64,000 nucleotides of DNA from contig NZ_CP041372.2 of the NCBI RefSeq assembly GCF_006965545.2, positions 1,736,001 through 1,800,000 on the forward strand, read 5' to 3'. This document shows, piece by piece, positions 53,919 through 61,761 of the stretch (positions are counted from its first letter, which is position 1; each line of letters opens with the position of its first letter). The stretch is from Paenalkalicoccus suaedae (lineage in GTDB: Bacteria > Bacillota > Bacilli > Bacillales > Salisediminibacteriaceae). A program made the translations under genes and the position numbers. A model generated the notes under the pieces. That model worked only from the letters and a program-made list of their open reading frames with translations, made no database searches and was not told the origin of the DNA.

Positions 53919-53945
53919 CAGAGCCGCATGCGGCTCTGTTTTTTT
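53919..53945 (+). terminator. intrinsic terminator after the mhqO-like gene
   Basis: Stem CAGAGCCG / CGGCTCTG followed by a long T run. Confidence 0.93.
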
Positions 53946-53957
53946 GAGAGGGTATAA

Positions 53958-54106
53958 CGGTTAACCAACACAGCCATTCGGTTAATCGAAGGCGAAAAGC
54001 GGTTAATGAACATGACAATCCGGCTAATCAAAGACAATAAGCGATTAATGAACACGCCAATTCGGTTAATCAATGATCATAAACAATTATCCTACCCGAC
54101 TAATCG
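53958..54106 (+). repeat. 21-bp-period array, CGGTTAATC type
   Basis: Words begin at 53958 (CGGTTAACCAA), 53979 (CGGTTAATCGAA), 54000 (CGGTTAATGAA), 54021 (CGGCTAATCAA), 54042 (CGATTAATGAA), 54063 (CGGTTAATCAA) and 54084 (CAATTATCC), every 21 bases. A further CGACTAATCGAA at 54097 is out of step. From 53979 to 54063 alternate units are more alike (AATGAACATGACAAT and AATGAACACGCCAAT), so a 42-bp higher-order period exists as in the large array. It follows the mhqO terminator and precedes cls. Confidence 0.85.
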
Positions 54107-54289
54107 AAAATTCCAAGAACGAACTCAGATAATTAACGAATTAACTCAACCCGAGAATGCTAAAATCGAATTTGCCAACCAACTCATTTTCCTAACCACC
54201 CCACGCACACAAAACCCCTACGTTCAATACTATACAAGAGATGTAAATATAGGGTAAACTAAGTAAGAACAGGCGCACTGGAGGATGTT

Positions 54290-55753
54290 ATGACTTTCGA
54301 ATTTGAAATTGTATCCATACTGTTAATCATTCTATTTTTAATCAACATACTATTTGCAGGTATTATCATTTTTATTGAACGAAAGGACGCGTCTGCTACG
54401 TGGGCATGGGTCCTTATTTTATTTTTTATCCCGTTTCTTGGCTTCTTAGTGTACATTTTCCTCGGCCAAAATTTAACGAGACGACGCCTGTTTGATTGGG
54501 AAGGGATAAAAAAGATTGGGATCATGGACATTATCGCGAAGCAGATTCAGCAGGTACAAAACCCATCATTTTCTTACCATGACGAAAATATTGACCCGTA
54601 TCGAGACCTAATATTTATGCATCTCATCAACAACGATGCCATCTTAACAAAGGATAATCATGTCGAAGTATTTGCGGATGGACATGATAAATTCAGACAG
54701 CTTCTTCAAGATCTCGAGGATGCTAAAGATCATATTCATATGCAATATTACATTTTTAGAAACGACGATTTAGGTCAGCAAATTATTCAAAAGCTCACAC
54801 AAAAAGCGCAGGAGGGTGTGCAGGTTCGCATTTTGTATGACGAGCTAGGCTCAAGGCAACTGCGAAGAAAACACTTTAAAGAGCTCACGGCTGCTGGTGG
54901 AGAAGTTGGCGTATTCTTCCCATCTAAACTTGCACCACTTAACTTCCGACTCAACTATCGTAATCACCGCAAGCTAACGGTTATTGATGGACAGCACGGC
55001 TATGTTGGAGGATTTAATGTCGGGGATGAATATTTAGGCAAAAGCAAAAAGTTCGGCTATTGGCGTGACACGCATCTACGTGTATCCGGCAATGCTGTCG
55101 ATCCGATGCAAACACGCTTTATTCTCGATTGGAATCAAGCGTCGAAAGACCACCCAATCCAGTACGAAGCACGCTATTTCCCAATGAAAAATCCATCTAA
55201 CGGTACGGCAACGATGCAAATTGTCTCAAGCGGCCCTGACTCCGAATGGGAGCAAATTAAGAATGGCTACATGAAAATGATCATGATCGCAAAAGAGTCG
55301 ATTTACATCCAAACACCATATTTCATCCCAGACCAAAGTCTCCTGGATTCGCTACGTGTAGCGGCGCTCACAGGCAAAGACGTTCGCATCATGATCCCAA
55401 GTATGCCAGATCATCCATTCGTCTATTGGGCAACTCTATCGCACATCGGACAGCTTTTAAAATCTGGTGTCAAAGTCTACATTTATCAAAAAGGCTTTAT
55501 TCATGCCAAGTCTATTATCATTGACAGAAAAATGAGTTCTGTAGGTACCGCAAACATTGATATGCGAAGCTTTAAATTAAACTTTGAGGTTAATGCATTT
55601 ATTTACGATCAAGAGATATCAGAGAGACTGTCAAAGGACTTTGAAAATGACATGATGATCTCCGATCGATTAACAATTGAAAAATATAACACACGACCAA
55701 AAATGATTCGATTCAAAGAGTCCATTTCTCGTTTGCTGTCACCAATATTATAA
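54290..55753 (+). CDS. cls: cardiolipin synthase
   Basis: Joins two phosphatidylglycerols into cardiolipin in the membrane. The 487 residues have two N-terminal transmembrane helices (about 5-27 and 37-58, the second in WAWVLILFFIPFLGFLVYIF) and two phospholipase D motifs, NHRKLTVIDG and FIHAKSIIIDRK, each HxKx4D with downstream Asn/Asp context. The length is typical. GGAGG lies close before the ATG. A terminator follows. A second cls copy elsewhere is common in Bacilli. Confidence 0.96.
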   Translation: MTFEFEIVSILLIILFLINILFAGIIIFIERKDASATWAWVLILFFIPFLGFLVYIFLGQNLTRRRLFDWEGIKKIGIMDIIAKQIQQVQNPSFSYHDENIDPYRDLIFMHLINNDAILTKDNHVEVFADGHDKFRQLLQDLEDAKDHIHMQYYIFRNDDLGQQIIQKLTQKAQEGVQVRILYDELGSRQLRRKHFKELTAAGGEVGVFFPSKLAPLNFRLNYRNHRKLTVIDGQHGYVGGFNVGDEYLGKSKKFGYWRDTHLRVSGNAVDPMQTRFILDWNQASKDHPIQYEARYFPMKNPSNGTATMQIVSSGPDSEWEQIKNGYMKMIMIAKESIYIQTPYFIPDQSLLDSLRVAALTGKDVRIMIPSMPDHPFVYWATLSHIGQLLKSGVKVYIYQKGFIHAKSIIIDRKMSSVGTANIDMRSFKLNFEVNAFIYDQEISERLSKDFENDMMISDRLTIEKYNTRPKMIRFKESISRLLSPIL

Positions 55754-55760
55754 GTAAAAT

Positions 55761-55788
55761 AAGCCTCCCGAAATTAGGGAGGCTTTTA
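55761..55788 (+). terminator. intrinsic terminator after cls
   Basis: Stem AAGCCTCCC / GGGAGGCTT with loop GAAATTA and a short T run. Confidence 0.9.
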
Positions 55789-55875
55789 TGTAATCAATGC
55801 AATAATTTCTTAGAATCTACCTATCAAATAACTACTATTCCAACCAATTGTTCTTAATCTATAGTAGTGAAAAAA

Positions 55876-56250
55876 ATGATTCGATTATATCGCGACGATG
55901 AAGATGCGCTTACGTTAATATTTAATAAGAATGGTTCTATTGAATTAGAGAAATTATTTACCCAAGCATTTCAAGAAGGAGAGGCAACATATTCCCTAAT
56001 TATTGAGAGCTTTTTTGATAAAAAACTCATTATAGATTCCCTTACAATAAGTGATCAAGGCTTTCCAGCAGAATTAGGTTATAATCATAAACATTTAGAA
56101 ATGCGGTTAGACAGAGAAATAATTGATTTTTGTATAATGAGATTTCAACAAAGCAAAACAGGTAATGAGTTTTTCCCTGCCGAGATTGCGGATTTCGATT
56201 ACAATGGACACGAAATAACGCTATATGCCATATTCGAGGAAAATGATTAA
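55876..56250 (+). CDS. hypothetical protein, 124 aa
   Basis: Unrecognised small acidic protein (MIRLYRDDEDALTLIFNK at the start) without Cys clusters, signal peptide or membrane helix. It has beta-like segments (LIIDSLTISDQGF, GHEITLYAIFEEND). No good ribosome binding site is visible; an in-frame GTG at 55867 is an alternative. It opens the AT-rich patch after cls and may belong to the immunity-like group by size and composition. Low confidence as a gene. Confidence 0.5.
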   Translation: MIRLYRDDEDALTLIFNKNGSIELEKLFTQAFQEGEATYSLIIESFFDKKLIIDSLTISDQGFPAELGYNHKHLEMRLDREIIDFCIMRFQQSKTGNEFFPAEIADFDYNGHEITLYAIFEEND

Positions 56251-56476
56251 GAGTAATTAGAAGTAGTACTTACTCGTTTAGAGGGAAGGATCCGTTTAAT
56301 GGAAGTAAATCTTAATGTTAAAAATAGATATGAGAGTGAAAATGTAAAGTTTATAGCCTCAGCTACAAGTAACTACACGTCAATTTTCAAAGTGATGTTA
56401 ATACCGAATTCGAGAGCCATTGAGCTGAACCCAGCCACTCTATGCTTAATAATCTTTCAAGGTCAGAATATTATAT

Positions 56477-57172
56477 TTACTCACTAATCTGTTCTTCTAA
56501 CATTGCTTCACCAATATCTCCTTCTTTTGCATCATCTGAAATCACATCATCCAGCTCAAAGAATCCTTCGTCAAATGGCTCTAATTCTTCAAAGTTAAGT
56601 ATAGTTGTAATTGTATCAGGGTTTGATCCATTAGTTTTTAAGAGCATTGAGGTTTCTGTACTAATCCAATAAGCAGTTTCTCCTGAAGAAATTTTATGTG
56701 CCATAACTCCATTGATTTCTTCTTCTCCTTCGTGAGTAAGTGAAGACTCCTCATCGGCAATAAGTGATTCTAATCCATCTCTTGTAGCTAACAAGTCGGC
56801 AGGAGTATCATCTACTTGTTGAGTCACTTCGTTGTAATTATAAAGGTTATAATGATCGTTATAGTTGAGAAGGGTTTCCCCGCTTACAGCTTGGTACAGC
56901 GTTCCAGAACCAGATCCATCTGTTTCACTTCTCCATAAAACTTCATCAGCTGATAGATCCGCGTATTCAACGACGTGTATTTTTTCTTCACCATTTATTT
57001 CAAATTCGTATCGGTATTCTTCAATATCATCTACATAACGGATAAACTGCGTCGCGATTTCTTCCGCATCATTTAGATTGTCGTTATTAGTTTCTTCGCT
57101 TTCAGATTCGCCACACGCGGTTATGATGATGATTACTGTCAAACTAATGCTTACTTGATATATATTGTTCAA
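56477..57172 (-). CDS. LolA-like lipoprotein
   Basis: A 231-residue exported lipoprotein. The signal sequence ends in the lipobox IITAC, followed by GESESEETNND, an acidic linker typical of Bacillus lipoproteins. The mature part resembles the LolA/LppX or DUF6612-like fold of outcome-carrying lipoproteins (EYRYEFEINGEEK, AHKISSGETAYWISTETSMLLKT, LNFEELEPFDEGFFEL). Its role is unknown; stress-sensing or lipid binding is conceivable. A TTG start at 57172 is chosen because AAGGAGAG lies 5 bases upstream; the ATG form to 57205 lacks a site. Confidence 0.7.
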   Translation of the reverse strand: MNNIYQVSISLTVIIIITACGESESEETNNDNLNDAEEIATQFIRYVDDIEEYRYEFEINGEEKIHVVEYADLSADEVLWRSETDGSGSGTLYQAVSGETLLNYNDHYNLYNYNEVTQQVDDTPADLLATRDGLESLIADEESSLTHEGEEEINGVMAHKISSGETAYWISTETSMLLKTNGSNPDTITTILNFEELEPFDEGFFELDDVISDDAKEGDIGEAMLEEQISE

Positions 57173-57641
57173 AATAGCTCTCCTTAAAATTACACTATAT
57201 TCCACATGTTAGCTATTTCCCTCGATCATAATGATTAAAACTTTACTACTATTACATAAAATTATTACCGTTAATCTAATATGCAGAATAGTAGTAGATC
57301 GTATTTGGAAATATCATTCCCAAATACATAGTTATTCTCTATTCAAAAACTATGTATATATAAGTTTAAAAAAGTCATGTGACGATTACTTTTGCACTAA
57401 TCGCTAATTTGTAGGGATCATTCAATCCCAATAGTTAAAGAGTATTTCGCCAATCTTTTAGGCTGCCAATACGATATTCTTTCTATTTCAGATTTAATAA
57501 GCAAAGATTAATTAAGTAGTATACTATCAACTTTGTTAATATACTATATGCGAAGCGTCATGAACTGTAAAAGCAACTTATACTATATTTAGTAATTAAT
57601 AGAATAGATTTTTACAATGATAAATTTAATAGTTAACCGAA
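57173..57641. other. AT-rich gap around the decayed paralogue
   Basis: Apart from the gene fragment at 57422-57516 I see no ORF, repeat or regulatory site in this 470-base stretch. Confidence 0.5.
57422..57516 (-). pseudogene. 3' remnant of a paralogue of the gene at 58564-59037
   Basis: About 95 bases closely match the 3' end of the 58564-59037 gene on the same strand. The minus-strand reading gives KSEIERISYWQPK and, after a one-base deletion, KIGEILFNYWD and a stop, against NKAEMEQITYWQPKTVGEII in the intact gene. No start or body remains, so this is a decayed duplicate. Confidence 0.75.
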
Positions 57642-57962
57642 TTAAGGAGATTTAATAATCTCGTGAATATATGGTTTCCTATTATCATAGAGGATAATGA
57701 CTTTATAAACATGCCCATCACTGGAAGTAAACTCTATAGAATTTGTAAATTGGACTGTCCCTTGATTTACAAGCTCCTCTCTTGCTTCTTCCAATAAATT
57801 AATGTCTACATCTTCTCCAATATCAACATATTCAACTCCTGAAAACAAATCTAACATAAGATCAAGGTTTGTCCTTGTTCTGCTATATTCATAACTTAAA
57901 AGTATTCCTAGAATAGCCACGGTTATAAAAAGTATTATAAGTGCTAGATTTTTCCTATTCAC
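57642..57962 (-). CDS. membrane-anchored hypothetical protein, 106 aa
   Basis: A small protein with an N-terminal membrane helix (LALIILFITVAILGILLSY, about residues 5-23) and an outward or cytoplasmic domain of some 75 residues. I recognise no family. GTG 57962 is chosen because a run of G residues lies 6 bases upstream; the frame extends to 58001. The start and end are plausible but the gene's reality rests on this site and the hydrophobic segment only. Confidence 0.5.
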   Translation of the reverse strand: MNRKNLALIILFITVAILGILLSYEYSRTRTNLDLMLDLFSGVEYVDIGEDVDINLLEEAREELVNQGTVQFTNSIEFTSSDGHVYKVIILYDNRKPYIHEIIKSP

Positions 57963-58167
57963 AAAATCCCCCCCCTTTATAAGACACTTAAAGAGTAACA
58001 CATTGAGCTGAGCTTTAATTGCAAAAGACCATACAATAATTGAATATTAAATAGAATTAGAGCAATATAAAGAGACTGATTTTACTGCAATACCCTCCAA
58101 TTAAATGCGTTAAAAAAGAATACGTCAAAAATTCATTTTATTAAAAAATTTAATAGAGGTGTTACTT

Positions 58168-58476
58168 ATGGATAGGAAAACCATGCTTATCAGCATCTTA
58201 TTGGATAGCGACATTAGCGACGCAGAAAGAGATGATGCAGCTATAGACTTAGGGTTTATATCAAATGATGACCAAGTGGAAAAGGCATTATTACAAGTAG
58301 CCAATGATAATCATACTGATGACATGATTAAGGCTAGCTGTGGGGAGTCTTTAGCGCAAATTTGGTTGAACGAGAAAATAGTTGACGGGGAGAAAATATA
58401 TTTACTTAAAGGCATAGCATTTGAAGAAGCGTTTGCCTTAATGAGAAAAGAAAAAGAGAATGATTCGGCATTATAA
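58168..58476 (+). CDS. small HEAT-like hypothetical protein
   Basis: A 102-residue acidic helical protein. Its segments (DDAAIDLGFISNDDQVEKALL, then MIKASCGESLAQIWL) have the paired-helix pattern of HEAT repeats and resemble the interrupted gene at 59652. Proteins of this kind act as protein-binding scaffolds, and small ones occur as toxin immunity factors; that role is inference. ATG 58168 has GAGGTG 8 bases upstream. Confidence 0.55.
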   Translation: MDRKTMLISILLDSDISDAERDDAAIDLGFISNDDQVEKALLQVANDNHTDDMIKASCGESLAQIWLNEKIVDGEKIYLLKGIAFEEAFALMRKEKENDSAL

Positions 58477-58563
58477 AGTCAGATTAGTCAGATATTAAAT
58501 CGGGTGATTATTCATAAATGAGTACTCATTTACAGAGGCTAGGCGGTATTAACCAGTGATCAT

Positions 58564-59037
58564 TTAATCCCAATAATTAAAGATTATTTCACCAACCGTT
58601 TTGGGCTGCCAATATGTTATTTGCTCCATCTCAGCTTTATTAAGTTTGGAATCACTGAGTAATTTTTTATTAACTGGACGATTAAGTTCAGAAGTAGGAA
58701 GCACATGATAATAAGCACAGAAAAATTCATACATAGCCGTGTGATTTACGAAGTGAATATGTTCAACGTCTACTCTAGACGCAAAAGCAAGGTATGGATG
58801 ATGCATATTAAGAAGTATATATATCGGAACTCCTTCATGCTCTAAATGAGCTAAATAGAAATTGGTTAAACCAGCATCTACGTTACTATCAATAACTCTC
58901 GCTTTGTTTTGATTAGTAAATGTATAACTATAACAAAGCTGTTTAAATTGATTATAATTAACTTGCGGAGGCTCGTATAAAGTATAATCATAAAATCCTG
59001 TAACTCCGTTTAATAGTTTCATATAGTTTAGCACCAT
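58564..59037 (-). CDS. hypothetical protein, 157 aa
   Basis: Unrecognised protein rich in aromatic residues and His (LEHEGVPIYILLNMHHPYLAF in parts, then HIHFVNHTAMYEFFCAYYH). No signal peptide or membrane helix is clear. A shortened, frameshifted copy of its 3' end lies at 57422-57516, so the gene was once duplicated. The ribosome binding site is weak; the start is uncertain. It sits in the AT-rich orphan patch. Confidence 0.55.
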   Translation of the reverse strand: MVLNYMKLLNGVTGFYDYTLYEPPQVNYNQFKQLCYSYTFTNQNKARVIDSNVDAGLTNFYLAHLEHEGVPIYILLNMHHPYLAFASRVDVEHIHFVNHTAMYEFFCAYYHVLPTSELNRPVNKKLLSDSKLNKAEMEQITYWQPKTVGEIIFNYWD

Positions 59038-59040
59038 CCA

Positions 59041-59328
59041 GTTCGTATTCTTTGGTAGTTAAAGTAACCCAAACAACTTCCAGTATTGGATAGAAAATCA
59101 TTTAATAGCTCTTTAATTTTAGACGATTTTTATGCAAATTGAAACTGCGGATCGATTTAGTATTTTTAAGGATTAGGTTGTACAGACACTCGGTATTTTC
59201 CTCACTCCTCAAAGTTGTGAACTTATTATTGCTCATAACGAAGAGAAAGCAATTGATGATTTTTCAAACGAGTAATAATCGGGAACATCTAATAAAATGG
59301 GCAAATCAATATGTATGGGGTGAGAAAA
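59041..59328. other. gap with possible gene remnants
   Basis: Short ORF scraps in several frames with stop codons between them; REHLIKWANQYVWGE in one frame may be the end of an older gene. No intact gene supported. Confidence 0.35.
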
Positions 59329-59565
59329 GTGTCACATCATGATCGAATTAAAACAGTATGTAACAGATTTATTGATGGGGAGTTTGATTTAGTAGAGTTG
59401 CAGAGTCGATTAGAGACAGCGATTTTTCCTGAAGAATTAAAAGACAATGAGTTAGAAATTTTAAATGATCTAGAGATAATTAGATTCACGCAATCAGAAG
59501 AAAATCATCACCAATTAGCCCTAGTTGTGGTAAATAGATTGTTACGAATGCTGGAGGATTATTAA
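59329..59565 (+). CDS. small hypothetical protein, 78 aa
   Basis: A 78-residue acidic protein, GTG start with GGGGTGAG 5 bases upstream. It contains the charged helical region RIKTVCNRFIDGEFDLVELQ and a C-terminal helix ending NRLLRMLEDY. I do not recognise a family. It lies between immunity-like genes and could be one, but there is no direct evidence. Confidence 0.5.
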   Translation: MSHHDRIKTVCNRFIDGEFDLVELQSRLETAIFPEELKDNELEILNDLEIIRFTQSEENHHQLALVVVNRLLRMLEDY

Positions 59566-59651
59566 TGAGGTCTTAGTTAATTAATAATTTGATTAAGTCT
59601 CTTCTATATCGTTCCTTTTAGATGATCTAAATTAAGTAAAGGCGGTCAATT

Positions 59652-60137
59652 ATGAATCTTGAAGAGCAGTTAAAGCTGGAATTACAGCGAAATAATAGTG
59701 AGCGCGCTATACTAATAGTAGAGGAACTAGGGGAGTCAAAATAAAAGAGCGTTGTCCCATACCTTTGTGAACTATTAGAGAGTACGGAAAGTCATATATT
59801 TAGAAATGCACTTGCTCTCACGTTAGCTGATATTGGTGATAAACGTGCATTAAAATCTCTCATTAATATGCTTAAAGATCCAAAGACACTAGGATACAGA
59901 GGAAACTTGTTAGCAGCTCTTGAACCATTTGACTATTCAGCGCATATGGATTTGCTAATTGACTATGTTATTAACGGAAACTATGAAGTGAGTAGAAAAT
60001 CATATTTTTTGATTGAATCACGGCTAGACGCTGTGTCTAAGAAAAAAAGAAAACGATATAAGAAGAAATTAAAAGAAGCAAGAGAACATTTAGAGGGTCA
60101 TGTTAAATTATTATCAAAGACAATAAAAATGTTATAA
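59652..60137 (+). pseudogene. HEAT-repeat gene interrupted by an in-frame stop
   Basis: A single frame runs from ATG 59652 to the stop at 60135-60137 with only one internal TAA, at 59742-59744. Before it lies ERAILIVEELGESK and after it SVVPYLCELLES, which continue as one chain of HEAT-like helices (NALALTLADIGDKRALKSL). The full product would be about 160 residues with a basic C-terminus (KKKRKRYKKKLKE). GGCGGTC precedes the ATG. The residue before the stop is Lys, so one base change could have made the stop. It could be a real nonsense mutation, a strain variant or a sequencing error. Confidence 0.7.
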
Positions 60138-60648
60138 ATACTATTATAAATGACGAAATGGATGAAGAAACGCATTATGTTAAAGGTAGAAGGGTGAATG
60201 TAATAATGAGATTAGACATTTTTTTAAAAAAGCTAACAAAGAGGTTATAGAAGTGAGGGAAGTGTGAGCAGTGAGGGAAGCGAGTCCTTCTTTACACGAT
60301 GCACTTTTAGGAGAACAATAATAGGTAGTTACATACCTCTTTAAGATAAAATTGATTTATAATAAAAAATATCATGCTAGTAAACGTAAGAATTTACCGA
60401 TTCAACATTTGGTAAACAATAAAGCTTACTATTAGAAACAAAAATAGAACGAATCCAAAACCTTTGATCTCCATTCAAAGGTTTTTTGCTGTTTTTACAT
60501 ATAACAACCTTGATCAGACTTTAATAATATATTAATAACTAGTTAACATAATAAATATATAACCAACTAAAGCAACTTACATAAAAGATAAACACTACCC
60601 AAACCTAATTTTCATACAAAAATATTTATAAATATTATGTATAAGGGT
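60138..60648. other. long AT-rich gap before the arginine operon
   Basis: No supported gene. It holds an intrinsic terminator and, at its right end, the likely arg promoter region. A MRLDIFLKKLTK scrap at 60208 was considered and rejected. Confidence 0.5.
60457..60487 (+). terminator. intrinsic terminator, gene unclear
   Basis: Stem AAAACCTTTGA / TCAAAGGTTTT followed by TT. Confidence 0.7.
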
Positions 60649-60692
60649 TGAATAAATATTACTTATTAAGTATAATCATTAAATAATTCAAC
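60649..60692 (+). promoter_or_regulatory. candidate ArgR (ARG) boxes upstream of argC
   Basis: TGAATAAATATTAC at 60649-60662 and AATAATTCAA near 60681-60690 resemble the ARG-box half-sites TGAAT and ATTCA. They sit where the arginine repressor would act on argC. Proof needs comparison with other arg genes. Confidence 0.5.
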
Positions 60693-60716
60693 AGTTCGTA
60701 GGAAGGCGTGATAGGC

Positions 60717-61748
60717 GTGTTAAAAGTCGCAATAGTAGGCGGAACAGGATACGGAGCTTTAGAGTTAATAAGATTAATGCAGCATCACGAGCAAATCACG
60801 ATTCACTCGATTGTATCAACTTCGGAAGAGGGAGAGCTCGTCTCAACTAGATACCCGCATCTAAAAGGGGTCGTAACAAATACATTCGATGCACTAGACA
60901 TTAATAAAATTGCAAAAGAAGTAGACACCATCTTTTATGCAACACCAGCGGGAGTTGCGAAATCACAAATCGAAGCGTGCACAGAAGATGTACAGCATAT
61001 TGATTTATCCGGTGACTTCAGATTATCTAAAGAAGATTATGAAGCATGGTACGGGTTATCAGCACCTGATAAAGATGCGTTAAGTCAAGCAGTATACGGA
61101 CTTAGCGAAGTGAATAAAGATGCAGTGGCGAAGGCAAAGATTCTCTCCAATCCAGGATGTTTCCCTACAGCAACGCTGTTAGCACTTTTACCAGGTATTA
61201 AAGAATCATTAATTGATACTCAGGATTTAGTGATAGATGGTAAGACAGGTGTTTCGGGAGCAGGACGAAAGCAATCCTTACTGACGCATTATTCAGAAAC
61301 GAATGAAAATGTCACGGCCTATAAATTAGGAAAGCACCAGCACATTCCTGAAATTGAACGGTATCTATCGGAGCAAGCAGGAGAAGACGTAGCCATTACG
61401 TTCACCACACATCTGATTCCGATGACGCGTGGGATCATGATGACGTGCTACGGAAAGCTCAAGGATGGTGTGACAGAAGAGGGCTTCATCCAAGCTTATA
61501 AAGAGTTTTACAAAGAAGAAAAGTTCGTCAGGGTTAGAGAAACTGGTGTTCCATCTACTTCAGAGGTTTACGGTAGTAACTACTGTGATATTGGCTTCCA
61601 TATTCATGAGCGGACACGGCGAGTCATTATTGTATCGGTCATTGATAATTTAGTGAAGGGTGCGTCAGGACAGGCGCTTCAGAATTTTAATATTATGAAC
61701 GGGCTTGATGAGCAGATGGGGCTCACGGTATCGCCTGTTTATCCATAG
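60717..61748 (+). CDS. argC: N-acetyl-gamma-glutamyl-phosphate reductase
   Basis: Third step of arginine biosynthesis; reduces N-acetylglutamyl phosphate with NADPH. The 343 residues show GGTGYGALEL (Rossmann glycine motif) near the N-terminus, LSGDFRL, catalytic Cys148 in SNPGCFPTATL and the His in THLIPMTRGI. GTG 60717 is used because AGGAAGG lies about 10 bases upstream and the protein then starts MLKVAIVGG as in homologues; GTG 60708 is too close. First gene of argC-argJ-argB-argD. Confidence 0.94.
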   Translation: MLKVAIVGGTGYGALELIRLMQHHEQITIHSIVSTSEEGELVSTRYPHLKGVVTNTFDALDINKIAKEVDTIFYATPAGVAKSQIEACTEDVQHIDLSGDFRLSKEDYEAWYGLSAPDKDALSQAVYGLSEVNKDAVAKAKILSNPGCFPTATLLALLPGIKESLIDTQDLVIDGKTGVSGAGRKQSLLTHYSETNENVTAYKLGKHQHIPEIERYLSEQAGEDVAITFTTHLIPMTRGIMMTCYGKLKDGVTEEGFIQAYKEFYKEEKFVRVRETGVPSTSEVYGSNYCDIGFHIHERTRRVIIVSVIDNLVKGASGQALQNFNIMNGLDEQMGLTVSPVYP

Positions 61749-61761
61749 GAGGAATAAAAAC

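Noticed and set aside
60208-60249. MRLDIFLKKLTK scrap resembling the start of an S4-domain protein
   Set aside because: Only 14 codons before a stop and no further domain in any frame; could be chance.
60253-60285. GTGAGGGAAG direct repeat
   Set aside because: Two copies 18 bases apart only; not in phase with the 21-bp arrays and too short to interpret.
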